From NCBI GenBank assembly GCA_014549065.1, contig JACDOX010000165.1:1426883-1490882 (forward strand): a stretch of 64,000 nucleotides of DNA, read 5' to 3'. Of this stretch, positions 25,500 to 36,402 are shown piece after piece. The notes under the pieces were generated by a model. It had not been told where the DNA came from and ran no database searches. It saw only the letters and a list, made by a program, of their open reading frames with translations. The stretch comes from Cardinalis cardinalis (Eukaryota; Chordata; Aves; Passeriformes; Cardinalidae). The number at the start of each line of letters is the position of its first letter. The stretch's first letter is position 1. Made by a program: the position numbers and the translations under genes.

Positions 25500-26070
25500 G
25501 GCAATATTCATTTCTAGCGCTGCGCCTCACGCTTCGCGGGAGCGCTCGCCATCCGCACGTTCTTACTTATCCAAACTTCCGCGAGGCTTTCCTATGGACC
25601 GGACAGCGCTGGCTGTGGCTTAGGACAGATTTAGCCCGCACTCTTTATTGGCTGAGAGCTGTGAGGAAAGCCCCTGTGCCGGGCTTTGCTGGTGCCCGGG
25701 GTATATCTGGTAGGTGGCCGGTGACACGGAGGATGCTGCGCGACCCCAGAAGGAGAGAGGGAGGCTCNGCTCCGCTCCCGGCTGATCATTTCCCTGTGTG
25801 TCAGCGCCAGAGGCACCAGCGTGACTGCTCTCCGCTGCCCTGGGACGGAGGAAGGAATTCGCCGCTGTGAGCGAGGGTCAGTGTAGGGGAGCTGCGGGGC
25901 TCGGCGGCCGGCNCGGCCCGGAGGGAGAGCCCAGAGCCCCGGCTCCTGCCGCGCTCAGGTGAGTGAACCCGTCCTGTAAAAGCTCAGCGGCTCCGGCAGC
26001 AAAGAACAGAGTGACAAAAAATCCCAGTCTCGGGGCTGGGTTAGCTGCTGCTGCAGTGTCACACACCGTG
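25500..26070. promoter_or_regulatory. CpG-rich block, possible alternative promoter
   Basis: GC content and CpG frequency rise sharply against AT-rich surroundings. Clusters such as gcgctgcgcc, ttcgcgggagcgctcgcc and ggctcggcggccggc fall between about 25515 and 25910. An inverted CCAAT box (ATTGG) lies at 25647-25651. The block ends with a strong donor-like GTGAGT at 25959 on the + strand. Such islands normally mark vertebrate promoters. It lies 0.5-1.1 kb downstream of the TATA exon, so it could be an alternative NDP first exon, part of a broad promoter, or an unrelated non-coding transcript start. Confidence 0.6.
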
Positions 26071-26404
26071 CGTGCTCGGGGNGAGATTTTCTTGTGACAA
26101 ACCTGGATTTGTGTGTGCCTGTGTGTGTGCACTGACTCCCGCGGGACTGCCAGGCAGATTTCTTATCCTACCCTGCAAGTTCATTGAAATTTCTCTCATA
26201 GCCTCCCCAAAACACATNTTACTTGTTTCTGCCGGGGAGAGACAGCATGGCAAGTAACTCCTTAAGGTTTCTGCAGGTTTTTTTAATCTCTTTAGAGATG
26301 GAACATATATTTCCTATATTCTACTTGCTACTTACAGTTCCTANAGCTTTATAACCATGGCTGAGAGGAACTCTGCCTGTTGAAAAAGAACTGGCAAAAT
26401 GTTT

Positions 26405-26483
26405 TTTAAAACCAGTAATGGGACAAACTCACTTGAAGGCAAATGATTATTTAAAACCAACAGTAGGGACAAACTCACTTGAA
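26405..26483. repeat. Imperfect direct repeat, two copies about 33 bp long
   Basis: The segments 26405-26437 and 26451-26483 both read approximately 'aaaacca...agt...gggacaaactcacttgaa', with a few substitutions, separated by 13 bases. This is a local duplication of unknown significance inside NDP intron 1. Confidence 0.85.
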
Positions 26484-28821
26484 ATCAGTACTTTATTGCA
26501 AAGTTATTTTCTGATAGAAGCAATCCAGCTGCCTGGTGTGGCAATAAGTGTGGCTGTAATAATCACAGTGCTGTTATTTGTCCCTCCTTGAAAGACTATA
26601 TCTACATTTTAGGACCTGTAACTATTATTTTTTTCCCCCTTCCTTTTGAATTACTAATAATGCTCACTTTTGCTCTTGTTGCGGGACCTTACTCATATTT
26701 GTGAGTAGTTGTACACATGAATAATTTCCTGGACCTAAATAGAACTATTTGGTGAGTAACTACTCATCAGCTTGAATCAGGGATTCCCAATGTGANTTAT
26801 AGATACACTGACATGCTCTTGCTGCTAATGAAATACTATTTTGTATTATAAAACAATGCTTTAAAATTTCCTAGTTAAAAACAAATGTGGAAGGAATAGT
26901 TATTTCAAGCTTATAAAGTAAAATGCTATTTGATTTAGGGACAGGGTATAATTAGGGGCTGCTGATGATTAGTTACAGGCTCATTTCTCCACCTGAAGGT
27001 GTCCTGTGTAGGTTTCCTGGGTTTGTGCAGTGCCTGGTTTGGATCAGATTAATGTGTGCTGATGACTGGCCTTTGCAGAGCAGGATATTTGTTATGGNCA
27101 GTGTTGGGTACAGTTTGCAGTAGTAGTACCCCAGGTAGCTCCTTAGGCATGGCTGATTTCCACAAAAGCCTTCTTCNCCACTGGAACCATCCCTCACTCA
27201 CCTTTGAGGCTTGTGGCAGCACCTGCACNTTCTTGCCCTCTTGCCTGGCCATGGCTGCGCTCTCTCCTGCCCAGGTGGGAGGGAAATAAGCCACCTCCTT
27301 GGGAGCTCACACTGATGCCTGCTGGGACTCATTTGACAGGGAATTCTCCCANGGTTGGCTTCATTTCCCATTTCTCCTGGGGCTGACTTTGCTCCCTGCC
27401 TGGCTTGTCAGCTCTCAGATGCACTAGGAGGTGCTCAAGGTTGTCCTTGGAACTTGGAGAGAATTGACTATCTATGGTGAAAGCTTGCATGAAACCACTG
27501 AGACATTCATTCTTGCAACTTGTCAGGTGGATTTTTTGTTTAACTGAAAGAAAACAAAATCCTCTCTTTCCCCCTCCCCACCTCCCAGTCACTATTTTAA
27601 TCACAATTATAAATATTCAATAGTTGTATTCTAAGTATTACAAATTTCTCTGTGTCATGCTCCTGGAGAGACTTGCCCCTGTGAGTTTTAGGAAGGTTTT
27701 GCTACATGAGACTGTAGCCCCCTGTTATTTGAGCAATCCACCTCTGGAAGTGGCCACATCAAAGAAAGACACAAAGTCCCTGTGGCAGCAGCTATGGGGT
27801 AACTTGCTGGGGCAAATTTTTCCCTAACCCCATCCAGTGAGCTCTCAGAGTCCTGAGGGTTTATAACCCTTCCAAAAACTCTTCAGAAATGAAACCCCTG
27901 TGACTGTAACCCCCCCCCACACAACAGGTCCTTTGGCTGAGCCCAGCTAAACTTTTGCCCTCTGTGATATCTCGTTCCCCCGGATCATTGTCGCTTGTGT
28001 AAACACGTGTTTCTTTTCATCAGCGTTAAGTGTTCTGCCTCTCAGCTCCCCGGCCCTTCTCCATGTCCTGGTATCTCAGGATGGGGTGAATAGCCATGGC
28101 CACATCACCTTTTTTTTCTGCTGCCTGACTTCACACTTGACAGTGCTTTTGCTGAAACTCAACTCAGCGGCAGGAGAATGGATTAACTGGGTCAGGTTAG
28201 CTCAGGTGTCTGAGCCAAGAGCACCCCACTTTGACCAGCCTTCTGTGCCTGCATATAAAGAGATGTTGCTGTCTCTGCTGGCTGTGATCAGCTGTTATTT
28301 CCTTTTTATATGTGTCAGTGTGGAACATATTAAAATTTCTCAGTNGTGGTATGTTAGGAATCCCTCTGATGCCCCACCTCTAACTTAGCAGAACAATAAA
28401 AGCAAGGTTGTACTAAGCCTTTGAGCAGCTGGTTGTCTATATATTCCTCCTTTTCTCACATAATCTAATTCAAACTGTTATCCGGGTAGCAGTGGCACTA
28501 CCACTTCCAGACACCATCAGTCCTTGTCCTGTTTGCTGGAATTTCACTGTGNGGTATGGAGATCCTTTCTACTGGAGTGTAGCCTCTCTTCTGGTGTGAG
28601 AGTAGGGGGCTGCTGGTGCCATGGAGACACTGGTCCCAGGAATTCCTCCTCCTCATTGCTATTTTTCAGCTTCTCTCTGTTATTTTTCTAGCTGCATCAA
28701 TCATTTTTACAGCTCACGCTTGTCACATTTTCGTGCTTGTTATTACTGAGCTGCAGACTGTGCTGGGCTGAGGCAGCACAGGTTACATTGCCCTTTAAGA
28801 CATGTGGGCTGAGGATCTGAG

Positions 28822-29358
28822 TTAATGCCTCAGCTCTGGTTTGGCAAAGGTTAAGCATACCATGGCAGTGACAATCACATTGCTGTCATAGCAGCACGGC
28901 TCAAAGGGAGTGGGCCCTAGGGGAACGCTGCTCCCCTTGTTAGAAGACACAGAATTGTTACCATGAGCCAAATATTTAGGTTCCCTAATTATCAGAGGAT
29001 GAGGTATATGGATGGTGGTCTGAATGTTGCCTGTGTATAAAAGAGGAAAGGATTTTGCCCCTGGGGTCAGAAGAGAGGGAACATCCCCTTCAANCATGCG
29101 CTGTCTCCGGCATGCGTAACACTCTCTGCTGGTCCCAGTGGCAGGGATGTGTTTGCTTAATGTTGAAGAATAAAAAGACCCAATCNTACTCCTGCATCTA
29201 TTGATAACTACAGGCCTTTGAGTTCTCTGGACAGAGAACAAAAACTGCCCACCTGCTTGTAACACACTCCAACAGGTAGAGGACACATGCCTGAATGCCC
29301 TAGACCTCTCAGCAACTTGTAATTTGGCCAAGAGTAATTTTGCCTCCTGTTGGGTCAT
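28822..29358 (-). other. Long open frame of unknown nature (178 codons)
   Basis: The minus strand is open for 178 codons from an ATG at 29358 to a stop at 28822, the longest uninterrupted frame in this AT-rich part of the window. The predicted product is polar at the start, has a Cys-X-X-Cys pair (ECYACRR) near the middle and a Cys-Cys pair near the C-terminus, and contains one N-N-S glycosylation-like site. I see no signal peptide, no convincing transmembrane segment and no domain I can name. Upstream minus-strand codons remain open only briefly before a stop. A frame of this size can arise by chance in 64 kb. A degraded retroviral or retroposed origin is possible but unsupported. Confidence 0.25.
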
Positions 29359-32300
29359 AAGACTGAAGTAGAGGTAATTACTGAAGCAAATCCTATAGCT
29401 AATGCTTGGCTGGGAACACTTNCACTGTAGCCAGCAGCCACCCTTGCTGATTTACCTCCTGAGAGGGATGGGCAGCCCTAGACTGCTCAGCTCTGCACCT
29501 GGTGCTTCACCGAGGAGTAATCCCATCCAGCACCCTCTGGATGGATGACCAAGTGGAAAATTGTATTCCTCTGCTGTCTGAGACTCGAGACCATGACTAC
29601 ACTGCTATTCAGTGAGACACAAGAATAAAGAAAGAATCCAAGGCTGGCATCACCTCACCATTAAAAGGCTCTACTCCCTCATTAGAGAGATATCCCATGC
29701 ATGCCCCTAATCAATCTATTTAAAGCTTCCTGGAAGCAGGAAAAGGAAAGAATAAAAATACAAGCACTCTTTTGTCCCCCAGTAGTTATTCTTTGGGAGT
29801 GCATTAAACCCTTTTCTCCGTGTTGGCCTGTGCCTGTCTGCTGGCCGGGCGCCAGCCCGCAGTACCCACTGCAGTTTGTTATTTCAACTGCTGAGCAGGA
29901 AGGCACCTCCTGCTCCCCCTCTTCTAGTACCTGAAGGGCTGGAAATGTTCTTGGGAACTTCAAAAGCAGACGGAAGTTCAGGCAGCTCGAGCGCCATTCA
30001 GCTGGATTTGTTCCACCTCATGCACCGGGTTCCATGGCAGGAACAATTTTGGGGCCTTAAATGAGCCCAGGGAATCAGCCCCATGTATGCTGATCCCACG
30101 TGTGCTGAGGCTCCCAGGGTGCTTCCATTGCGTTTGCTGCAATTGCCATGTTGCTTCTTATGCTTCACATGCCATGGTCTTCCTGNTTTTTTTTTCTTTT
30201 TTCAGTCTGCTTACAGTCACAGGCATTCATCTCCTGAAATATTAAAAGACTTAAGGAAGTCTCATAGTAAAAAATGGTTTCCAGGAGTTTCTCTCATCAC
30301 AGCTTTAATAGGACCAGAAGATGGACTCCTCTACCATGGACAACCAGAAAAAGAGGCTTAAATTTCCTTCTTTTGAGCCTGTTTTCCTTCTTGCTGCCTT
30401 TTTCCTTCCTCTCTCCTCTTGCCCACCAGCTGGTGCCAGCTCTGGCCAGGAGTGTGGGTTGTTTGTGTGCCCTCCATGCAGGCACACACTGCCCTGCTGG
30501 GTGAGGGGTGGATGGAGCTCCTGGACCATGGATGAAGACATTCCCCTTGGCATGGAAGGGGACAAGTTCCAGCACAGCTGGATGTCAGGAGAGCAAAACC
30601 TCTTAAGCACATCAAGACCTTGGGGGAACANTCAGTTATTTAGAGCTGTAAGGGTCTTGCTCAAAATATTTGGTTTGGCGTTTGCCTTGCCTCAGGATGG
30701 GAAGAAACCTGTCCAAATGCTGTGTGGAGGCATTTCTCAGACAACTGGGGTTGCCTGTGCTCCCCTGCTGCTGCCTGGCTGCCACGTGGCTGCTCAGTGG
30801 CTCTGTCAGGTGTTTTCACAGGTAGCTGCAGAGTGAAGTGAGGATTTTTGATAGCATGCACAACAGACCAGCTCCTTCACTGCTGGCACAGAAATGACCA
30901 CAGTAAAATACCTAGATAAGAAGATGATTGCATTTACTTTCAGAGCTAAAAGATATACTGGAAGTGACAAAGGCTCTGAGGTGGTTCTAGAGAAATCAGG
31001 GTCAGGCTCTCGNCTGGGGTTGCCTCTCCTACTCCAAGAGCCTCTGGAATGGCTCAGATTGTCACTGGTGAGATTCAGTCCNCCAGGGCTTCCCAAGCTG
31101 TTCCCAGGCATGGTGTGGATGGCTGTGTGGGCTGGGAGCCACCTGAGTGCTGTGGGTGCTGCAGGATCTTTGGGAACAGACCATGGTGCCTTTGTCATGG
31201 CAGTGGGGAATTTAACCCTGCAGAACAAACCCTTCTGGAGCCTGNCTGAGTAATTTGCCCATCACAGTTGTTTCCAATCCAATCAAGACCTTGGAGAGTG
31301 AAGTTCCAAAATCCTTATCTTCCTGGAAAATCAAAACTTTTCTAAATTTGATAAAGTTCTTGAGAAATCCATTTTTGTCTCATGAAGAACTTTGTGGTGC
31401 TTTTTTTTGTCAGAACAGCAGTGAATTGACACACACGCACATGTATATACACATATGTGGTTAGTGACACTTTTTTAGGTCTGGAGTTTGGAGAAACTGA
31501 TAGTCTTGCAACTCTTCTGTTTACATAACAAATTCAGATTGAGGGAACCACATGGATCCAAGTAATTGTGTTTACTAAATATGCACAGCATGCAAGGCCA
31601 GGCTTAAGTTATATACACACACACCGCTGCTTCAATGGGATTTTGGCAGCCTCCAAAACCCAAAAAGCANTGAGTGACTTAGATGGTGCCCTCATCTTCC
31701 AGCAGGAGTCTCAAACACAGAAAATGNCCAGCAAATGAAGGCCAAGCTGAACATATATGCATGCCTAATCTGGGGGGCTCAGGGAACTAAAAGTACACCC
31801 TAAATGAGTTATTCCCCTGCTCCCTTCCCACCTCCCAGGGTAAAAGCTGTGCAGATCCAGTAGACCTTGGGAGCATTGCTCAGCTCTTTATTTTTTCCAA
31901 GATACATAGCAAAAAGGGAATTTCTGTTTACGTTCTCACAAAGTGACTGGCTAAATAATTCCAGATGATGGAATGTTCTTCTGTCCTTAAAGCAAAACAA
32001 AACCTTAGCCTTCACCACACTCCAAATGATACTAAAACTATGATAGGAAATCTTNATTATTCAGAAAGCAGTTAATAAGAGCATGGATTTGGAAAAATAA
32101 CCCTAACTTTGCACCTATGTCCACATGCAATACAGTCTTAGACTATGTGTTAATACAGTTTTTCTTTGGGATGTCTTCCATTTTTCCATGAAGTTTTTAG
32201 GCTAACAGCTGTAGCTGTAACAAGCTTTAGTATGTTATCTCTCTGTGAAACACTAGGTATATGGAAAGNAAACAAAGCCATTGCTAACAAAATGTACTTC

Positions 32301-35300
32301 CCATATCTCAGTGAATTCTGAAGAAAATGTGAAGTAGTGATTTTCATCCACTGTTAGGCCATATATTTTTGTAGCAAATTTTCAGCCTGAGGATATAAAG
32401 TTACATTTGCATCATTTTCATCTTTTTCTTTACAGGATGGTGCAAAGTGGGAGGGTTTAGGTTTCCTTTTGGTTAGCTTGGCAGATGAGCTATCTACCAC
32501 AGGTTTTGCATGGAAAGAAAGTGAGGAAAAAACAGCTGAAATAGAAGGAAAATTTCCTCTGTGAAATTGTTGATTTAACTAAAAAAGTGTCTTTTCCAAA
32601 TGAAACAAAATGTCATTGTAATGATGATTTATGAGCACAATTGTACTTGCTTCTGTTCTTTGGACAGAAGTATAGACTGGAAACTACTTATGCCAATCCT
32701 GATAGCATGTGCTATCTAGGATTTTATAATTTCAGACAACATTTCAAAAGGAATGCAATTTTTAACTTAAAAACAAATAATAATGCTAAGTTCAAGTGAA
32801 ATGCCATTGCTTAATATCAGCTGGAAATGGAAAACATCAAGCCAACATACCTCATCATGGTGATGAACCTAAGTGAAAATATTTTNAATTTTTTTTTACA
32901 GAATCAAAAATCCACACCCTAACTTCCATGTGTTTTAATGTCCCTCTAAGACTTTTTTCTTCCATATATGTTATATATAGCATATGTGCTTGGAAAATGT
33001 ATGTGCATGCTTCCCATAGGGAGTCAGGAGATACACCTACACATTTTATGTATGTCTATAAACAACTGTAACCACTTATTTCACAAGANATGGGTCATAT
33101 CTACAATGGTTTTCTCTCTTTTTTCTTACAAATATGTGATAGTTTTTACTTCTTTCAAAGTATTATTATCAAAACCTGCTAAATTTCTTTCTTAGTGAAG
33201 TATNAGGGCAATTTTAAAAGGTTGTGGAAGTGTTAATTCTTTTTGTTCTGTGCTTATCCTGGGGAAGGTTCAGCCATGTTCCTTTTCTCACACTTTTCNC
33301 TGTGTCTTTCCAGCTTTCTCAGAGTTTTCATGAGGCAGACTCTGTGTCATCCAATTATTTCCTGAAGAAAACTAGGGAGATAAGCCTTTGAAAACTGAGC
33401 CAGCACTTCAGATTTCTCTCACTNTATTAAATCATTCTGATCAAAACCATGGAAAGATATAGAAGCCCAGAATTAACAGTGGGACAGAGAGAATGGGAAA
33501 TGGGGATCCCTGGGTGTAGTATCACATGAAANGAGACCGTCTAATATCAAGTAAATTTATTTGGACAGAGAGGGAATTACTGGGTGTGTAATAATGATTA
33601 ACTATGTTGGAGGGAGACCTTGCCAAGCAGCATGTTTTGGTCAGCCTCTTTATAAAAAAGAATAGGAATGTAGGTAAAAGGTTAAACATGGNGAAAAAAA
33701 TAGTGCATCCCTCCTCCTGTTAGCTAATCCTTGGGCATCATCTGCATGAACTGGAGCAGCACAGTTCACTTCTGGGAGCGAGTCTGTCCCACCTCCCATG
33801 ACCCAGAGATTTCTCTCCTATGCTGCTGAAATGTTTGGAGGGATATTTATTGACATGAATGAGGCTGTGCATAATTGTATCTGAGATCCTAAGTGTTTAG
33901 TGTTGTTTGTTTAAGTTCTTTATACTGCAAAGCCATATGATGTTTTTAATGACCCATTTGCTGAGGAAAATATAACAGGTCATATGTCAGACTCTGGGGA
34001 AAAAAAAAAAAAAGTATTGTCATTCAAATCCACAGTCACATAATTTTTTCCTTTCCTACTTCAGCACATGGATAATAGCCTGAAACAACAACAACAAAAA
34101 TGTCTAATAACACAGAGCATCTTTGTCTCTCTAACACACAGAGCAACCCTAATAACATTTCTTCTCAGCATGAGACTTTGGCTGTCACATCAGTGCCATC
34201 CCAACTTGGATGAACTCTGGAAGTGTTTGTCACTGCTAGGCACTTCTCTCACAGAAGTGCTGGAGGAGGCTATAAAGCAATATACAAATCATCAAGCACT
34301 CTGGTGGGGAGGCTGTTTGGGAGATGAGTATCAGTCAGTTTAGAGGACTGCCAGCAAACCAGAAAATAATTTTGAAAGAGGCTTGTGTAAGGCAGTAAAG
34401 GCACACATCAGCTCTTTAAATACTCAAGAGGCTCTGCCAGAGCATTTCTTTGAGTAGGGAACTGTTTTATCTTAAGTTTCTTCAGAAAGTCTTTGCACTT
34501 TTAACTGTACTGATGAGTATCCTTTGACCATCCTTCATCGGGCTGTGTTTAGATGGATAATTCACAGCTCTTTCAAGTTATATCTGTTTGTAGTAAAAGT
34601 GAAATTAATCACCCAGTTGGGAATACGGGCTTTGTGAGAAGGATCAAGGGNCTGTGAAGAAGCAGCTAATGGAGATACTGTCCTTCCCCTGCAGACACAA
34701 AGCTCTGGGCAGCCTTTCAGGGGCTGTCCTGTACCTGTTTCCTGGAGAATCTCCTAATCTCCAACATGAAACAGAAATCCAGATGCCTGGGTAGATAGCC
34801 ATATGTCTCCACCTGAACATATTTCTTCCCAATTGATAGCTGGGATAGTACTTGGATATTATGGAATTATAAACGTATTTTTCAGATGCTGCTCTTTAAT
34901 TAGCTGGGAAGAGACTGACACCCAGAAAGTGCTGCCTGACAAGTAAGCAAACACAGCCTGGATGTGTGTGCATGGGAATTTGGTACTCAGAGGGCAGACA
35001 GTTCAGCCAGAGGCCTGGGTGGTTCCTCATGCAGTGCATGTCACTGGGAGACCACTTTGCTCATGCCTTGGCTTGGACCTTCAGCATCCCTCCACCCTGG
35101 GGATGTCCCTTGTCCCTGCAGCTGCAGGGCACGGCCAGGCAGCCTCCAGAGCCACAGCTCAACCTGCTTCCAGCCTCCCCATGTGCTGCCTGGGACACCC
35201 CATCCCATTCCCATCTGTAATGTGGAAGGCAGCCAAGCTTTGCCCCTCCTTGACACTCTGAGTGGGTACACAGTCCTTTCGATTTGCAGGAATTTCTGAT

Positions 35301-35599
35301 GAGTTTCCTCACCAAGTGGAAAAGAGTGGCATTGCACCACTTGTGATGTTAAAAGTCAAAAGTCATCTCATCTCCCTGAAACGATAGAACAATGCTATAA
35401 ATAACAAGGCCTTGACATCTCCTTCCTTAAGGCCATATTCCCTACCTACTGTGGGGATGATGCTCACTCTGAGCAGGTATTTTGTCTAGCAAAGTTCCTG
35501 AGTGCTTTAATACTATTTATTTCTATTTTCTCTAGAGGTCTTTTTGCTCAGGATTGTGATTTGTGTTACTTTTATTCCAGCTGTGCAGGAGATTCTTTG

Positions 35600-35659
35600 A
35601 TGGATTACAATCTCATCAGACTCCAACTTGAGAAGAAGAATGACAGCTCAGACACTTAA
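35600..35659 (+). CDS. Upstream ORF 1 in the NDP 5' UTR (19 codons)
   Basis: An ATG at 35600 with G at +4 but T at -3 opens a 19-codon frame that ends at TAA (35657-35659), 102 bases before the norrin ATG. It is in a different frame from norrin. A role in translational control is inference. Confidence 0.55.
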   Translation: MDYNLIRLQLEKKNDSSDT

Positions 35660-35717
35660 ACCAGACTTTTCACCATCCTGGAAAGGAACTGGCTTCCAGA
35701 ATTCGGAGGGTTTTTGA
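35640..35717 (+). CDS. Upstream ORF 2 in the NDP 5' UTR (25 codons)
   Basis: An ATG at 35640, overlapping uORF 1 in another frame, runs for 25 codons to TGA at 35715-35717. The stop overlaps a further ATG (35717-35719) as TGATG, an arrangement that permits reinitiation. That downstream ATG is in frame with norrin. Confidence 0.5.
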   Translation: MTAQTLKPDFSPSWKGTGFQNSEGF

Positions 35718-35761
35718 TGCTCTACCTCCCTCTGCTGTTACCAGNGAGAAGTTCCTCGACA

Positions 35762-35935
35762 ATGGGAAATCATGTACTCGCAGCTTCGATTTCCATGCTC
35801 TCGCTGCTGGTGATGATGGGAGACACGGACAGTAAAACAGAGAGCTCCTTCCTCATCGACTCCGACCCCAGCCGCTGCATGAGGCACCACTACGTGGACT
35901 CCATCAGCCACCCCCTCTACAAGTGCAGCTCCAAG
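35762..35935 (+). CDS. NDP: Norrin (NDP), coding part of exon 2, residues 1-58
   Basis: This is the N-terminal half of norrin, a secreted cystine-knot growth factor. Norrin binds Frizzled-4 with LRP5/6 and TSPAN12 to activate canonical Wnt signalling in retinal and inner-ear blood-vessel development. The exon encodes a signal peptide (about residues 1-24, hydrophobic core LAASISMLSLLVMMG), a short acidic linker, and the first two knot cysteines, C39 and C55. The stretch from C39 through residue 58 (starting CMRHHYVDSISHPLYKCSSK) appears identical to human norrin as I remember it. The start at 35762 has A at -3 and G at +4 and matches the human start position. An in-frame upstream ATG at 35717 in weak context would add 15 residues. 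The exon ends AAG|GTAAGG at 35935, in phase 0. A retroviral LTR begins seven bases into the following intron. Confidence 0.97.
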
Positions 35936-35938
35936 GTA

Positions 35939-36402
35939 AGGCTGTTAAAAATAGGTTAGAAACTGTTGTAAAATAGTGATAATTGTTCTGCATGTANTGT
36001 TCGTTTGGTTATTATATTGTGAAAGGGGTTAANAGGGTAGTTATATGAAACATGGTACTCAATGTACCATAACACACCTCAGTGAAGTGCACCACGAGCC
36101 AGCCTGGATGGAACTGTAATGGGCCAACCAGGCGCCTTAAACCTTCATGTAAAAGAAGGATCCAAAAAGAAACCAATCCAGAGGGACAAAAAACAGGATG
36201 AAAAGGGGTTTCTGACCCAGGGAAGCTGTGCTGCTCCACCTGGAACATCAGGGACANCGCTGCTCAAGGAGCCCCAGCGCAGCATCCTTGACAGGAACAC
36301 TCCTGCTCNGCCNAGACCTCCTTGCTTTAGGCCTTTCTTTTTATTATAATAAATGCTGAAATCACTTTAGTACTGGGAGGCTGGTCCTGTTTTTAACAAG
36401 GC
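35939..36402 (+). mobile_element. Solo LTR in NDP intron 2 (LTR 35943-36398 plus 4-bp target duplications)
   Basis: The element begins TGTTAAAAA at 35943 and ends TTTTTAACA at 36398, a perfect 9-bp inverted repeat with canonical TG...CA ends. The 4-bp direct repeat AGGC flanks it (35939-35942 and 36399-36402). An AATAAA polyadenylation signal lies at 36348-36353, about 45 bases before the end, so the LTR is in the same sense as NDP. Its length is 456 bp and no internal retroviral sequence is attached. A 4-bp duplication is usual for ERV1-type integration; the family is otherwise unnamed here. The upstream duplication copy occupies intron positions +4 to +7, so the insertion preserves the GTAAGG donor. 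The element brings a sense polyadenylation signal and possibly promoter sequence into the gene immediately after an exon. Confidence 0.88.

Larger units (their letters stand above)
24979..35580 (+). other. NDP: Putative NDP intron 1
   Basis: This 10.6-kb interval is bounded by the GTAAGC donor at 24979 and by a pyrimidine-rich acceptor (acttttattccag) ending at 35580. It holds the CpG-rich block at about 25500-26070, a short direct repeat at 26405-26483 and an unexplained minus-strand open frame at 28822-29358. No CR1 or LTR copy was recognised inside it. The 3' boundary is firm; the 5' boundary depends on the exon 1 call. Confidence 0.55.
35581..35761 (+). other. NDP: NDP exon 2, 5' UTR part
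   Basis: Exon 2 begins after the acceptor AG at 35579-35580, which follows a pyrimidine-rich run. The 181 bases before the norrin start codon contain three upstream ATGs, described separately. The non-coding part of human exon 2 is of similar size. One ambiguous base lies at 35745. Confidence 0.85.

Noticed and set aside
35939..36402. A 6-bp duplication AAGGCT with LTR ends GTTAAAAA...TTTTTAAC
   Set aside because: The same bases can be read this way, but it would give an LTR without TG...CA ends. The 4-bp AGGC reading gives canonical ends.
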